Source: Alteriqipengyuania halimionae (lineage in GTDB: Bacteria > Pseudomonadota > Alphaproteobacteria > Sphingomonadales > Sphingomonadaceae). Taken from it: a DNA stretch of 64,000 bases. Under the pieces are notes generated by a model, which worked only from the letters and a program-made list of their open reading frames with translations, was not told the DNA's origin and searched no databases. Each line of letters starts with the position of its first letter. Position 1 is the first letter of the stretch. Positions 36,218 through 44,342 of this stretch are shown here, piece by piece. The DNA is taken from assembly GCF_009827575.1 (NCBI RefSeq), contig NZ_WTYR01000001.1, positions 682,001-746,000 of the forward strand. The letters run 5' to 3'. Made by a program: the position numbers and the translations under genes.

Positions 36218-37248
36218 ACGCACCCGTTAAAATCGAAACCACGCTCAAGGACTGGGTCACCGACCAGGAGGTCCGCTGGTGCCCGGGTTGTGGCGATTAC
36301 GCGATCCTGAAGGCTGTGCAGCGCACGCTGCCGCAATTGGGCTGCGATCCGGCGAAGACAGTGTTCATCTCGGGCATCGGCTGTTCGAGCCGCTTTCCCT
36401 ATTACATGGAAACCTACGGCTTCCATACGATCCACGGCCGCGCGCCGGCGGTGGCGACGGGGGCGAAGCTCGCCAACCCCGAGCTCGACGTGTGGCTGGT
36501 GACGGGTGACGGCGACGGGCTTTCCATCGGCGGCAACCACCTGATGCATGTGCTGCGGCGCAATGTGAACATGCAGATCATGCTGTTCAACAACGAGATC
36601 TACGGCCTGACCAAGGGCCAGTACTCGCCCACAAGCCGCGAAGGCACGCGCAGCCCCTCGACCCCGATCGGCAGCGTCGATCATCCGGCCAACCCCTGCG
36701 CCTTCGCATTGGGCGCGGGCGCGCGCTTCGTGGCGCGCGGGTTCGATGTCTCGAAGAACCTCCCCGAGGTGCTCACCGCCGCCCATGCCCACCAGGGCGC
36801 GGCGTTCATCGAGATCTTCCAGAATTGCATCGTCTACAACAAGGACGTGTTCGACGATTTCGCCGCCCCCAAGGGCGCCGAAAATCGCCAGCTCTGGCTC
36901 AAAAACGGCGAACCCATGCTGTTCGCAGGCGGCACCAAGGGTCTCGCCTTCGATACGGACAAGCTCGCCTTCACGGTGGTCGATGTGGAGAACGACGACT
37001 GGCAGGCCGCCGGTGTGCGCGTCCACGACGTCACCAATCGCGTGATGGCGCACCTGCTGGCCGAACTGCCGTTCGGCCCGTTCCCGATGCCGCTTGGCGT
37101 CCTCTACGACGATCCGGCCGCAACCTACGAAAGCGCCGTCATCGCAGAGCGCGAGAAATCGACCGCGGGCAAGGAAGCGAACCTAGCCAAACTGCTCGGC
37201 TCGGGCCAGACTTGGACCGTCAACGGCACGGCGCAGGACCCGCAGTAA
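36214..37248 (+). CDS. korB: 2-oxoacid:acceptor oxidoreductase beta subunit (KorB-like)
   Basis: 344 aa, overlapping korA by four bases (ATGA). Near the N-terminus WCPGCGDYAILKA carries two iron-sulfur cysteines and the TPP-proximal region; further cysteine is in GIGCSSRFPYYM. The TPP pyrophosphate site is VTGDGDGLSIGGNH with FNNEIYGLTKGQYSPTS. There is no separate ferredoxin domain, so electrons leave via a single cluster to an external acceptor. It completes the enzyme started by korA. Confidence 0.9.
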   Translation: MNAPVKIETTLKDWVTDQEVRWCPGCGDYAILKAVQRTLPQLGCDPAKTVFISGIGCSSRFPYYMETYGFHTIHGRAPAVATGAKLANPELDVWLVTGDGDGLSIGGNHLMHVLRRNVNMQIMLFNNEIYGLTKGQYSPTSREGTRSPSTPIGSVDHPANPCAFALGAGARFVARGFDVSKNLPEVLTAAHAHQGAAFIEIFQNCIVYNKDVFDDFAAPKGAENRQLWLKNGEPMLFAGGTKGLAFDTDKLAFTVVDVENDDWQAAGVRVHDVTNRVMAHLLAELPFGPFPMPLGVLYDDPAATYESAVIAEREKSTAGKEANLAKLLGSGQTWTVNGTAQDPQ

Positions 37249-37260
37249 GGGCCGAGAGGG

Positions 37261-38253
37261 GTGGACAATCTCACCCATTCCCTCGTCGGCGCGGTGATCG
37301 GGCAGGCGGGGCTGAAGAAAAAGACCGGGCTCGGCATGGCGGCTCTGATCATCGGCGCGAACCTGCCCGATGTGGATGCGGCCTGCTTTCTGTGGCTCGA
37401 CGGGGTGGAGCACCTCGCCTTCCGCCGCGGGATCACGCATGGGCCGATCGCTTGGGTGCTGTTGCCGCTGTTGCTGGCGGGCGCGCTTTGGTGGTTCGAT
37501 CGCTGGCAGGCACGGCGCGGAAAACGGCCCGAGGGGCGGCTGCCGGTGCATTTCGGCTGGCTCTATGCGCTGAGCTTTATCGGCTGCCTCACTCACCCGG
37601 CGCTCGACTGGCTCAACGTCTACGGCATCCGTCTGCTTGAGCCGTTCTCGCACCGCTGGTTCTACGGCGACGTGCTGTTCATCATCGATGTGTGGCTGTG
37701 GGCGATTTTGGGCATCGGCCTGTGGCTCTCGCTGCGGCAGGAGAAGCGCGGCCGGAATTGGCGGAGGACGGCGCAGATCGCGGGGGCGGTGGGGCTGGCA
37801 TATATCGGCATGAATGCAGCGATTGCTGTCAAATCTGAAAACGATGCGCTGACATTCTACGATAATTACCCTGGTATTGATGCAATCGGCTCCCCTGTCC
37901 CACTGGCGATCTGGAAACGCGAGATCATCTGGTATGCTCCGGGCAGCGATGTCGAGACAGCATCGCCAGTGTCCGGTCAATGGACACTCGCTAGCGGGCT
38001 TTCGAAAGAAATGACGAGTCTCCAAGCTAAAGTCGTCTGGATCGAAGATGGCGCCGATCCGCCAGTTTCTGCAGTGGAGCTCGCTGTTGGTGATCGCCAA
38101 CTCGCCGCTTTCATATTTTGGTCCAGAACGCCGTTCGTCGAGTGCAGCTCTGGTGGCAAAATCCTCGTTCGAGACGCGCGCTACTACGATCCGCGCGCGC
38201 GCGATCGCTTCACCGTCGCCATGCCCGATGTGGAATGCGAGCCGCTTCCCTAA
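37261..38253 (+). CDS. YdjM/LexA-binding-type membrane-bound metal-dependent hydrolase family protein (DUF457)
   Basis: 330 aa from GTG 37261, giving the family start MDNLTHSLVGAVIGQ. Conserved histidines and aspartates lie at DNLTHS, ANLPDVDA, RRGITHGP and LTHPALDWLN. Four to five membrane helices occupy residues 30-185. The C-terminal soluble part (from about residue 190) is encoded by visibly less GC-rich DNA, at about 37.80-38.17 kb, and ends in a Cys pair region (FVECSSG, DVECEP). It follows korB by 12 bases, yet no functional link to it is evident. Catalytic activity of this family is not proven. Confidence 0.75.
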   Translation: MDNLTHSLVGAVIGQAGLKKKTGLGMAALIIGANLPDVDAACFLWLDGVEHLAFRRGITHGPIAWVLLPLLLAGALWWFDRWQARRGKRPEGRLPVHFGWLYALSFIGCLTHPALDWLNVYGIRLLEPFSHRWFYGDVLFIIDVWLWAILGIGLWLSLRQEKRGRNWRRTAQIAGAVGLAYIGMNAAIAVKSENDALTFYDNYPGIDAIGSPVPLAIWKREIIWYAPGSDVETASPVSGQWTLASGLSKEMTSLQAKVVWIEDGADPPVSAVELAVGDRQLAAFIFWSRTPFVECSSGGKILVRDARYYDPRARDRFTVAMPDVECEPLP

Positions 38254-38290
38254 GCGTAATTGCCGCGTTTTCGGCTCGCAACGACAACGA

Positions 38291-39070
38291 CTATTCGGAC
38301 GGATCCATCTTCTTCACCGTCTCGCTCTCCGCCGCTGCCTTGGCCGGGGCGTAGAACAGCGCGGCCGCCAGAAACGCCCAGCCAGCGCCGCCGAGCCAGC
38401 CCGCAATCACATCGCTGGGGAAGTGCACGCCCAGCAGCACGCGGCTGAAGGCGACCAGCGCCGACACCGCCATCGCGAAGCCGATCACCGTATAGCGCAC
38501 CGAGTGGCGACGGCTGAGCGCGGCGAAGGCGATTGCCATGCCGATATAGACCACCGCCGCGCTGAAGCTGTGGCCGCTGGGAAAGCTCTCGCCGCCGGCA
38601 TGGGTGAGGTGCGGCACGATTTCGGGGCGCTCGCGCCCGACGAGCAGCTTCATGCCGGTATTGGCGACCCACCCGCTCGCAACGGTAAGGGCATAGAGCA
38701 CCGCCTCGCGCCGCAGCTTGAGGAACAGCAGCGCCACCACCGCCGCCAGCGCGAAAAGGTTGCGCAGGAACACACCGCCCAGCGCGGTGATGTCGCGTAC
38801 GGTCTCCAGGACCCGTTCTGAACCGTGCAGTCCCAGATCCTCGCCGGTGCGGAACGACAACAGCACCCATTGGTCGATGTCGAGCGTCCGGCCGGTGGTG
38901 ACCAGCCAGACCATGATCGCCCAGCCGGCCCAGCACATCGCGGCGGCGATCAGCGCCTTGGGCCGGTCGATCGCGAAGCCGCGTTCGGGCAGGCGGATCG
39001 TATCGGCAGTGGTGGAGGGGGGCGCGTCGGTTTCGGCCGATTGCCCTTGCGCGTTTTGTTTCACTTCCAT
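38291..39070 (-). CDS. PAP2-family membrane phosphatase
   Basis: 259 aa. The phosphatase signature is complete: KLLVGRERP (motif 1), PSGHSFSA (motif 2) and SRVLLGVHFPSDVIAG (motif 3). Five to six membrane helices are visible, with a charged cytoplasmic N-terminus of about 35 residues. Candidates for its substrate are undecaprenyl pyrophosphate, phosphatidylglycerophosphate or a lipid phosphate; sequence alone does not decide. It is divergent from the photolyase gene, whose promoter candidate begins eight bases from this start codon. Confidence 0.88.
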   Translation of the reverse strand: MEVKQNAQGQSAETDAPPSTTADTIRLPERGFAIDRPKALIAAAMCWAGWAIMVWLVTTGRTLDIDQWVLLSFRTGEDLGLHGSERVLETVRDITALGGVFLRNLFALAAVVALLFLKLRREAVLYALTVASGWVANTGMKLLVGRERPEIVPHLTHAGGESFPSGHSFSAAVVYIGMAIAFAALSRRHSVRYTVIGFAMAVSALVAFSRVLLGVHFPSDVIAGWLGGAGWAFLAAALFYAPAKAAAESETVKKMDPSE

Positions 39071-39077
39071 GACAATC

Positions 39078-39102
39078 GGAACCGTGCGCGCGGCCTCCCG
39101 TT
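39078..39102 (+). promoter_or_regulatory. EcfG-type general stress promoter for the photolyase gene
   Basis: GGAAC (39078-39082), a 16-base spacer and CGTT (39099-39102) match the alphaproteobacterial EcfG consensus GGAAC-N16/17-CGTT exactly. The site is in the 40-base gap before the photolyase. Initiation would fall at about 39109, one or two bases before the ATG at 39111, so the mRNA would be practically leaderless. Stress sigma control of a light-repair enzyme is biologically sensible. Confidence 0.6.
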
Positions 39103-39110
39103 CCGAAGCA

Positions 39111-40502
39111 ATGAGTTCACCCCAGATAGTGTGGCTGCGGCGCGACCTGCGCCTGGCCGATCAGCCCGCCTTCCATGCCGCCGCAGCACAAGGCCCGGTG
39201 GTTCCCGTCTTCGTGCTCGACGATGGGCGTGCGGGCGACCACGCCTATGGCGGTGCCTCGCGTTGGTGGCTGCACCATTCGCTTGAAAGTCTGGGCAAAT
39301 CGCTCGGTGCGCGTCGCTCGCAGATCGTTCTGCGCCAGGGCGATGCGCCGCAGGTGCTCGCGGCGCTTGCCGACGAGGTTGGGGCCGGCACCATCCATGC
39401 CAATCGCCATTACGAGCCCTGGTGGAAAGAGGCCGAGGACGAATTGCGGGATGCGCTGGGTGAGGATTGCGAGCTCGTGCTGCATGACGGCAATTACCTG
39501 ATGCCGCCGGGCAGTGTGACGACCGGTTCGGGCGATCCGTACAAGATCTACTCGCCCTTCGCGCGATCGATGCTCGAAGTCCTTCCTCCGCGCGATGCAC
39601 TGGACGCGCCCGAGACGCTTCATTCTCCCGACAGCTGGCCCGAGAGCGACGAGCTTGCCGATTGGGATCTGCTCCCGACCGATCCCGATTGGGCCGCGGG
39701 CATTCGCGATTTCTGGACCGTCGGCGAAGACGCCGCGCATGAGCGGCTCGACTGGTGGGCGGACGAGGTGGCCGAATACGACGAGGGCCGCAACCTGCCC
39801 TCGCAGGACACCACCTCGCGCCTCAGCCCGCATCTGCATTGGGGCGAGATCAGCCCCGTGCAGGTCTACCACCGGATGAAACACCTGCGATCGGATGGTT
39901 GGCAGACCTTCCTGAAGGAAATCATCTGGCGCGATTACGCGCAGAACGTGATCTGCCAGTTCCCCGACTATGCGCGCGAGAGCTATCGCGATTACGACGA
40001 GCGCACGCTGTGGCGCAATCCGAATGCGGGCAAGCTGATCCGGCAGGACCTCGAATGCTGGCAGAAGGGCATGACCGGTTACCCGATCGTCGATGCCGGG
40101 ATGCGACAGCTGTGGCAGACCGGGTGGATGCACAACCGGGTGCGGATGATCGCCGCAAGCTTCCTCGTGAAGCACCTGCTGATCGATTGGCGGTACGGCG
40201 AGAAATGGTACTGGGACTGCCTCGTCGATGCCGATTACGGCAATAACGGCGTAAACTGGCAGTGGATTTCAGGGACCGGGGTCGACAGCAACATGTTCAG
40301 CCGGATCATGGCGCCGCTGACCCAGAGCGACAAATTCGACGCTGCGGACTACATCCGCGAATACATCGCCGAACTCGCCGACCTGTCCGACGACGAGATT
40401 CACGATCCGGCGGACGACCGGCGGGGCGATTATCCGGTCAAGATGATCGGGCACAAGGAAGCTCGCGAGCGCGCGCTGGGGGCCTATCACGCAGCCAAAT
40501 AG
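39111..40502 (+). CDS. phr: Deoxyribodipyrimidine photolyase (cryptochrome/photolyase family)
   Basis: 463 aa. The start MSSPQIVWLRRDLRLADQP is the standard photolyase N-terminus, which fixes the ATG at 39111. The N-terminal Rossmann domain (about 1-130) is followed by the FAD-binding helical domain, with TSRLSPHLHWGEISP, EIIWRDYAQN, LRDALGEDC earlier, and the FAD/DNA contacts GMTGYPIVDAGMRQL, GWMHNRVRM and WQWISGTGVDSN. It uses blue light to split cyclobutane pyrimidine dimers. Its class (CPD class I) is judged from these motifs. It is preceded by an EcfG-type promoter and no clear Shine-Dalgarno. Confidence 0.95.
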   Translation: MSSPQIVWLRRDLRLADQPAFHAAAAQGPVVPVFVLDDGRAGDHAYGGASRWWLHHSLESLGKSLGARRSQIVLRQGDAPQVLAALADEVGAGTIHANRHYEPWWKEAEDELRDALGEDCELVLHDGNYLMPPGSVTTGSGDPYKIYSPFARSMLEVLPPRDALDAPETLHSPDSWPESDELADWDLLPTDPDWAAGIRDFWTVGEDAAHERLDWWADEVAEYDEGRNLPSQDTTSRLSPHLHWGEISPVQVYHRMKHLRSDGWQTFLKEIIWRDYAQNVICQFPDYARESYRDYDERTLWRNPNAGKLIRQDLECWQKGMTGYPIVDAGMRQLWQTGWMHNRVRMIAASFLVKHLLIDWRYGEKWYWDCLVDADYGNNGVNWQWISGTGVDSNMFSRIMAPLTQSDKFDAADYIREYIAELADLSDDEIHDPADDRRGDYPVKMIGHKEARERALGAYHAAK

Positions 40503-40543
40503 GCGGGTTTACGCAGCTGGCATGTCGAGGCTAGAGCGGCGTG

Positions 40544-41461
40544 ATGCGCACGATTCTCCCGTTTGCCGCTGCGTTAGCGGTTTTGACCTCCCCTGTTGCC
40601 GCTCTCGACCTGCCCGAGGGGGTGCGCGCTATGATCGAAGCAGCGATCGACACTGGCGATCCCAAAAAGGTCGCGACAGTGATCGAACTGGCGCGCCGGA
40701 CCTATCCCGAAGGCGCGGCCGAGATCGATGCGCTCGAAACCGCGTTTCGTACCGGTCAGGAAGCGGCCGCCCAACAAAGGGCGGAGCAGGAACGCCTCGC
40801 GATCGAGGAAGCCGGAATGTTCGAGCGCTGGGGCGGGAAGGGCCAGATCGGGGCCTTCCGTTCGACCGGCAATAGCGAGAACGTCGGGGTGACCGCAGCC
40901 GTGCGGCTCGAACGCGAAGGAGTCGACTGGAAGCATCTCCTGCGCGGCAATGTCGATTACCAGGAGACCCGCGGCATCACGACGCGCGAGCGTTTCCTGC
41001 TTGCCTACGAACCGCGGCTGCAACTGGGCGACAATCTGTTCGCCTACGGTCTCGGCCAGTTCGAGCGTGATCGCATTTCGGGCTTCTCGGGCCGCTACAT
41101 CGCCTCGGGAGGGATCGGCTGGACCGCGATCGATAGTGGCGGCGTGTCGTTCGCACTGCGGGCCGGGCCCGCCTATCGCTACACCGACTTCATCACCGAC
41201 GATGATCGCGAGCGGCTCGCCGCGCTTGCTGCGGTGGATTTCGACTGGAAGCTGGCCGAGCGCATTTCGATGACCCAGGATGCCAGCGCGGTGCTTGCGG
41301 CAGAGAACTCCACGCTGTCCTCGCTTACCGGCGTGGAATTCGGCGTGACCGATCGGCTCCGTACGCGGGTATCGTACCAGGTCGATTTCGAAAGTGATCC
41401 GCCAGTCGGCAAGGTCGATACCGATACGATCACGCGCTTCACGCTGGTTTACGACTTCTGA
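40544..41461 (+). CDS. DUF481 (YdiY-like) outer-membrane protein
   Basis: 305 aa from ATG 40544; a GTG directly before it (40541) is an alternative. A signal peptide covers residues 1-20 (cleavage near VAALD). A charged helical segment (about 25-95) precedes a DUF481 barrel-like region of amphipathic strands, with GNSENVGVTAAVRL, FLLAYEPRLQLG, YGLGQFERDRI and a terminal FTLVYDF ending in Phe. The family is salt- or stress-induced in some bacteria but has no proven function. It stands between the photolyase and ABC transporter genes. Confidence 0.8.
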   Translation: MRTILPFAAALAVLTSPVAALDLPEGVRAMIEAAIDTGDPKKVATVIELARRTYPEGAAEIDALETAFRTGQEAAAQQRAEQERLAIEEAGMFERWGGKGQIGAFRSTGNSENVGVTAAVRLEREGVDWKHLLRGNVDYQETRGITTRERFLLAYEPRLQLGDNLFAYGLGQFERDRISGFSGRYIASGGIGWTAIDSGGVSFALRAGPAYRYTDFITDDDRERLAALAAVDFDWKLAERISMTQDASAVLAAENSTLSSLTGVEFGVTDRLRTRVSYQVDFESDPPVGKVDTDTITRFTLVYDF

Positions 41462-41474
41462 CCCGATTCCGCTT

Positions 41475-41504
41475 CCCCGGCGGCGCGATGCGCGCTAGCC
41501 GGGG
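41475..41504 (+). promoter_or_regulatory. Hairpin covering the Shine-Dalgarno of the ABC transporter operon
   Basis: CCCCGGC (41475-41481) pairs with GCCGGGG (41498-41504) in a 7-bp stem. The GGGG of the right arm is the only Shine-Dalgarno-like sequence in front of the ATG at 41508. The structure could terminate the DUF481 transcript or hold back translation of the ABC ATPase. No T-run is present. Confidence 0.35.
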
Positions 41505-41507
41505 TGA

Positions 41508-42440
41508 ATGGGCGACATTCTCGAAATCGAAGGGCTGACCAAGGTCTATCCCGGTGGCCTCAAGGCGCTCGACGATGTCGACCTAACGATCCGCAAGGGC
41601 GAGGTGTTCGCGCTGCTCGGCCCCAATGGCGCGGGCAAGACGACGCTGATCGGTGCGGTTTGCGGCCTCGTTCGCCCGACTTCGGGCACGATGCACGCGT
41701 TCGGTCACGATCTTTCGAACGACTGGCGCGCGGCGCGGCGGCGGATAGGACTGGTGCCGCAGGAACTCTCGACCGATATGTTCGACCCCGTCTTGCGCGC
41801 AGTGTCCTATTCGCGCGGGCTGTTCGGGCTCGCTCCCGATCCGGCGCGGATCGAGCAGATCCTGAAAAGCCTGAGCCTGTGGGACAAGCGCGATGCGAAA
41901 ATCATGGCGCTATCGGGCGGGATGAAGCGACGTGTGCTGATTGCCAAAGCGCTGGCGCACGAGCCCGACCTGCTGTTTCTCGACGAGCCGACCGCGGGCG
42001 TCGATGTCGAACTGCGCAAAGGCATGTGGGCGGTGATCGACGAGATGCGCGCTCGCGGCGTCACCATCATTCTGACCACGCACTACATTGAGGAAGCCGA
42101 GGAAATGGCCGACCGCGTGGGCGTGATCAATGGCGGCCGGATCGTGATGATCGACGACAAGCATGCGATGATGAAGCGGCTCGGGCGGACCGAGGCGCAT
42201 ATCGAACTCGCTCAGCCCATGGCTGAAATACCCCCTGCCATCGCGCGCTTCCCGGTCGAACTGACCGAGGGCGGCACCAAGCTGTGCTATCGCGGCGGCG
42301 ACGGCACCGGAAAAGGCAAGGCGGAGGTTGCCGACCTTACCAAGGCGCTGATCGCGGCCGGAATCGACTATATCGGCATCGACATCCGCGAAAGCAGCCT
42401 CGAAGACATTTTCGTCTCTCTTTTGGGAGAGAACGCATGA
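41508..42440 (+). CDS. ABC-2 type transporter, ATP-binding protein
   Basis: 310 aa. Walker [10 protein letters not shown], signature LSGGMKRR, Walker B LLFLDEP and the switch histidine in [15 protein letters not shown] are all intact. The [15 protein letters not shown] start and the C-terminal [14 protein letters not shown] place it with the YadG/NodI/CcmA-like exporters. With the next gene, which it overlaps by four bases, it forms a two-component exporter. The transported molecule is unknown: drug, lipid or polysaccharide are all possible, and position gives no hint. Confidence 0.92.
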   Translation: MGDILEIEGLTKVYPGGLKALDDVDLTIRKGEVFALLGPNGAGKTTLIGAVCGLVRPTSGTMHAFGHDLSNDWRAARRRIGLVPQELSTDMFDPVLRAVSYSRGLFGLAPDPARIEQILKSLSLWDKRDAKIMALSGGMKRRVLIAKALAHEPDLLFLDEPTAGVDVELRKGMWAVIDEMRARGVTIILTTHYIEEAEEMADRVGVINGGRIVMIDDKHAMMKRLGRTEAHIELAQPMAEIPPAIARFPVELTEGGTKLCYRGGDGTGKGKAEVADLTKALIAAGIDYIGIDIRESSLEDIFVSLLGENA

Positions 42441-43201
42441 TCAACTGGCGCTCTACCTGGTCGATCTACACCCGCGAATTGCTGCGTTTCCTGCGCACCG
42501 CATTCCAGTCGGTGCTCGCGCCGGTGCTCACCACCGCGCTCTATTTCGTCGTTTTCGGTGCCGCGATCGGTGGGCGCATGCCCGATCTCAACGGCGTCGA
42601 TTACGGTGCGTTTATCGTGCCGGGCCTGCTGATGCTGACGCTGCTGGGCGAGACCACCAGCAATTCGAGCTTCGGCATCTACATGCCGCGCTTTACCGGC
42701 ACAATTTACGAACTGCTTTCGGCACCCGTGGGCGTCGCGGAGACGCTGATCGGCTTCGTCGGGGCGGCGATGACCAAGAGCCTGATCCTTGCTGCAATCA
42801 TCCTCGTAACCGCGCGCATTTTCGTCGACTATTCGATCGCGCACCCGTTGCTCGCGCTGATCTATATCATGCTGGTCGCCGCGGCGTTCAGCCTGTTCGG
42901 CTTCATCCTCGGCATCTGGGCCGACAATTTCGAGAAGCTCGGCATCATCCCGATGCTGTTCCTGACCCCGCTCACCTTCCTGGGCGGCACGTTCTACTCG
43001 ATCGAGATGCTGCCCAAGCCGTGGGACACGATCGCGCTGGCCAATCCGATCGTCTATCTCGTCAGCGGGCTGCGCTGGACGTTTTACGGCAGCGCCGATG
43101 TCGATATCCGCATTTCGTTCGCGATCACGCTCGGATTCCTGGCGATCTGCGTCGCAATCGTCGCCTACATCTTCAAGACGGGCTGGCGACTGCGCGCCTG
43201 A
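42437..43201 (+). CDS. ABC-2 type transporter, permease protein
   Basis: 254 aa beginning in the ATGA overlap with the ATPase gene. Six membrane helices are visible, with an N-terminal amphipathic start ([17 protein letters not shown]) and the family signature [18 protein letters not shown] before the last helices. It resembles YadH-type permeases. It should dimerise and pair with two copies of the upstream ATPase in the inner membrane. Nineteen bases separate it from tgt. Confidence 0.92.
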   Translation: MINWRSTWSIYTRELLRFLRTAFQSVLAPVLTTALYFVVFGAAIGGRMPDLNGVDYGAFIVPGLLMLTLLGETTSNSSFGIYMPRFTGTIYELLSAPVGVAETLIGFVGAAMTKSLILAAIILVTARIFVDYSIAHPLLALIYIMLVAAAFSLFGFILGIWADNFEKLGIIPMLFLTPLTFLGGTFYSIEMLPKPWDTIALANPIVYLVSGLRWTFYGSADVDIRISFAITLGFLAICVAIVAYIFKTGWRLRA

Positions 43202-43220
43202 CGGGCTAGGCGGCGAGGCG

Positions 43221-44342
43221 ATGACGCGCTTCGACTTCTCCATTCATGCCCGCGACGGTGCCGCGCGCACCGGCAAAATCGCCATGCGCCGCGGGACGAT
43301 CCGTACGCCGGCATTCATGCCGGTCGGCACCGCTGCAACGGTCAAGGCGATGAAACCCGAGACCGTGCGCAAGACCGGGGCCGACATCATCCTCGGCAAC
43401 ACCTATCACCTGATGCTGCGCCCTGGTGCCGAGCGTGTCGCGAAGCTGGGTGGTTTGCACAAATTCATGAACTGGGATCGCCCGATCCTGACCGATAGCG
43501 GCGGCTATCAGGTGATGAGCCTCTCGGACCTGCGCAATCTTACCGAGAAGGGCGTCGAGTTCCGCAGCCATATCGACGGCTCGAAGCACATGCTGACTCC
43601 CGAACGCAGCATGGAAATCCAGCGCCTGCTCGGCAGCGACATCGTCATGGCGTTCGACGAATGCCCACGCGCCGACCGTCCGCGCGATGAGATCGCGGCG
43701 AGCATGGAGATGTCGATGCGCTGGGCCAAGCGAAGCCGCGATGCTTTCGATCAAGGCGGCGAACATGCCGCTACCTCGGCATTGTTCGGGATCCAGCAGG
43801 GCGCGCTCGACGAGGAGCTGCGCCGGCAATCGGCGGACGCGCTCGCCGATATCGGGTTCGACGGCTACGCGATCGGTGGGCTGGCCGTGGGCGAGGGGCA
43901 GGAGGCGATGTTCGCGACCCTCGATTTCGCACCCGGCCAGTTGCCGGACGATCGCCCGCGCTACCTGATGGGGGTTGGCAAGCCCGACGATCTGGTCGGC
44001 GCGGTCGAGCGCGGGGTCGACATGTTCGATTGCGTGCTGCCGAGCCGTTCGGGCCGCAACGGGCAGGCCTTCACTTGGAACGGACCGATCAATCTGCGCA
44101 ATGCACGCTTTGCCGAAGACACCGATCCGCTCGACGATCGCTGTTCGTGCGACACCTGCGCGACCTACAGCCGCGCCTATCTGCACCACCTCGTCAAATC
44201 GCAGGAAATCCTCGGCGCGATGCTGATGACCGAGCACAATATCGCGTTCTACCAGCAGCTCATGCAGGCGATGCGCGATGCGATCGGGGAGGGGCGTTTC
44301 GCTGCCTTCGCCACCGATTTTCGGCGCGACTATCTCGGTTAG
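43221..44342 (+). CDS. tgt: Queuine tRNA-ribosyltransferase (TGT)
   Basis: 373 aa from ATG 43221. The general acid/base Asp92 is in LTDSGGYQ, the nucleophilic Asp in [11 protein letters not shown], and the zinc site is [16 protein letters not shown]. It exchanges G34 of tRNAs for Asp, Asn, His and Tyr with preQ1 in bacteria. queA is not in the window; the preceding genes encode the unrelated ABC exporter. The stop codon TAG overlaps the TAA of the convergent GGDEF-EAL gene (TTAG), so no space is left for a terminator. Confidence 0.96.
   Translation: MTRFDFSIHARDGAARTGKIAMRRGTIRTPAFMPVGTAATVKAMKPETVRKTGADIILGNTYHLMLRPGAERVAKLGGLHKFMNWDRPILTDSGGYQVMSLSDLRNLTEKGVEFRSHIDGSKHMLTPERSMEIQRLLGSDIVMAFDECPRADRPRDEIAASMEMSMRWAKRSRDAFDQGGEHAATSALFGIQQGALDEELRRQSADALADIGFDGYAIGGLAVGEGQEAMFATLDFAPGQLPDDRPRYLMGVGKPDDLVGAVERGVDMFDCVLPSRSGRNGQAFTWNGPINLRNARFAEDTDPLDDRCSCDTCATYSRAYLHHLVKSQEILGAMLMTEHNIAFYQQLMQAMRDAIGEGRFAAFATDFRRDYLG

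Noticed and set aside
34196-36223. A minus-strand frame of 675 codons opposite korA
   Set aside because: It is an antisense shadow of korA, with no start signal and no family resemblance.
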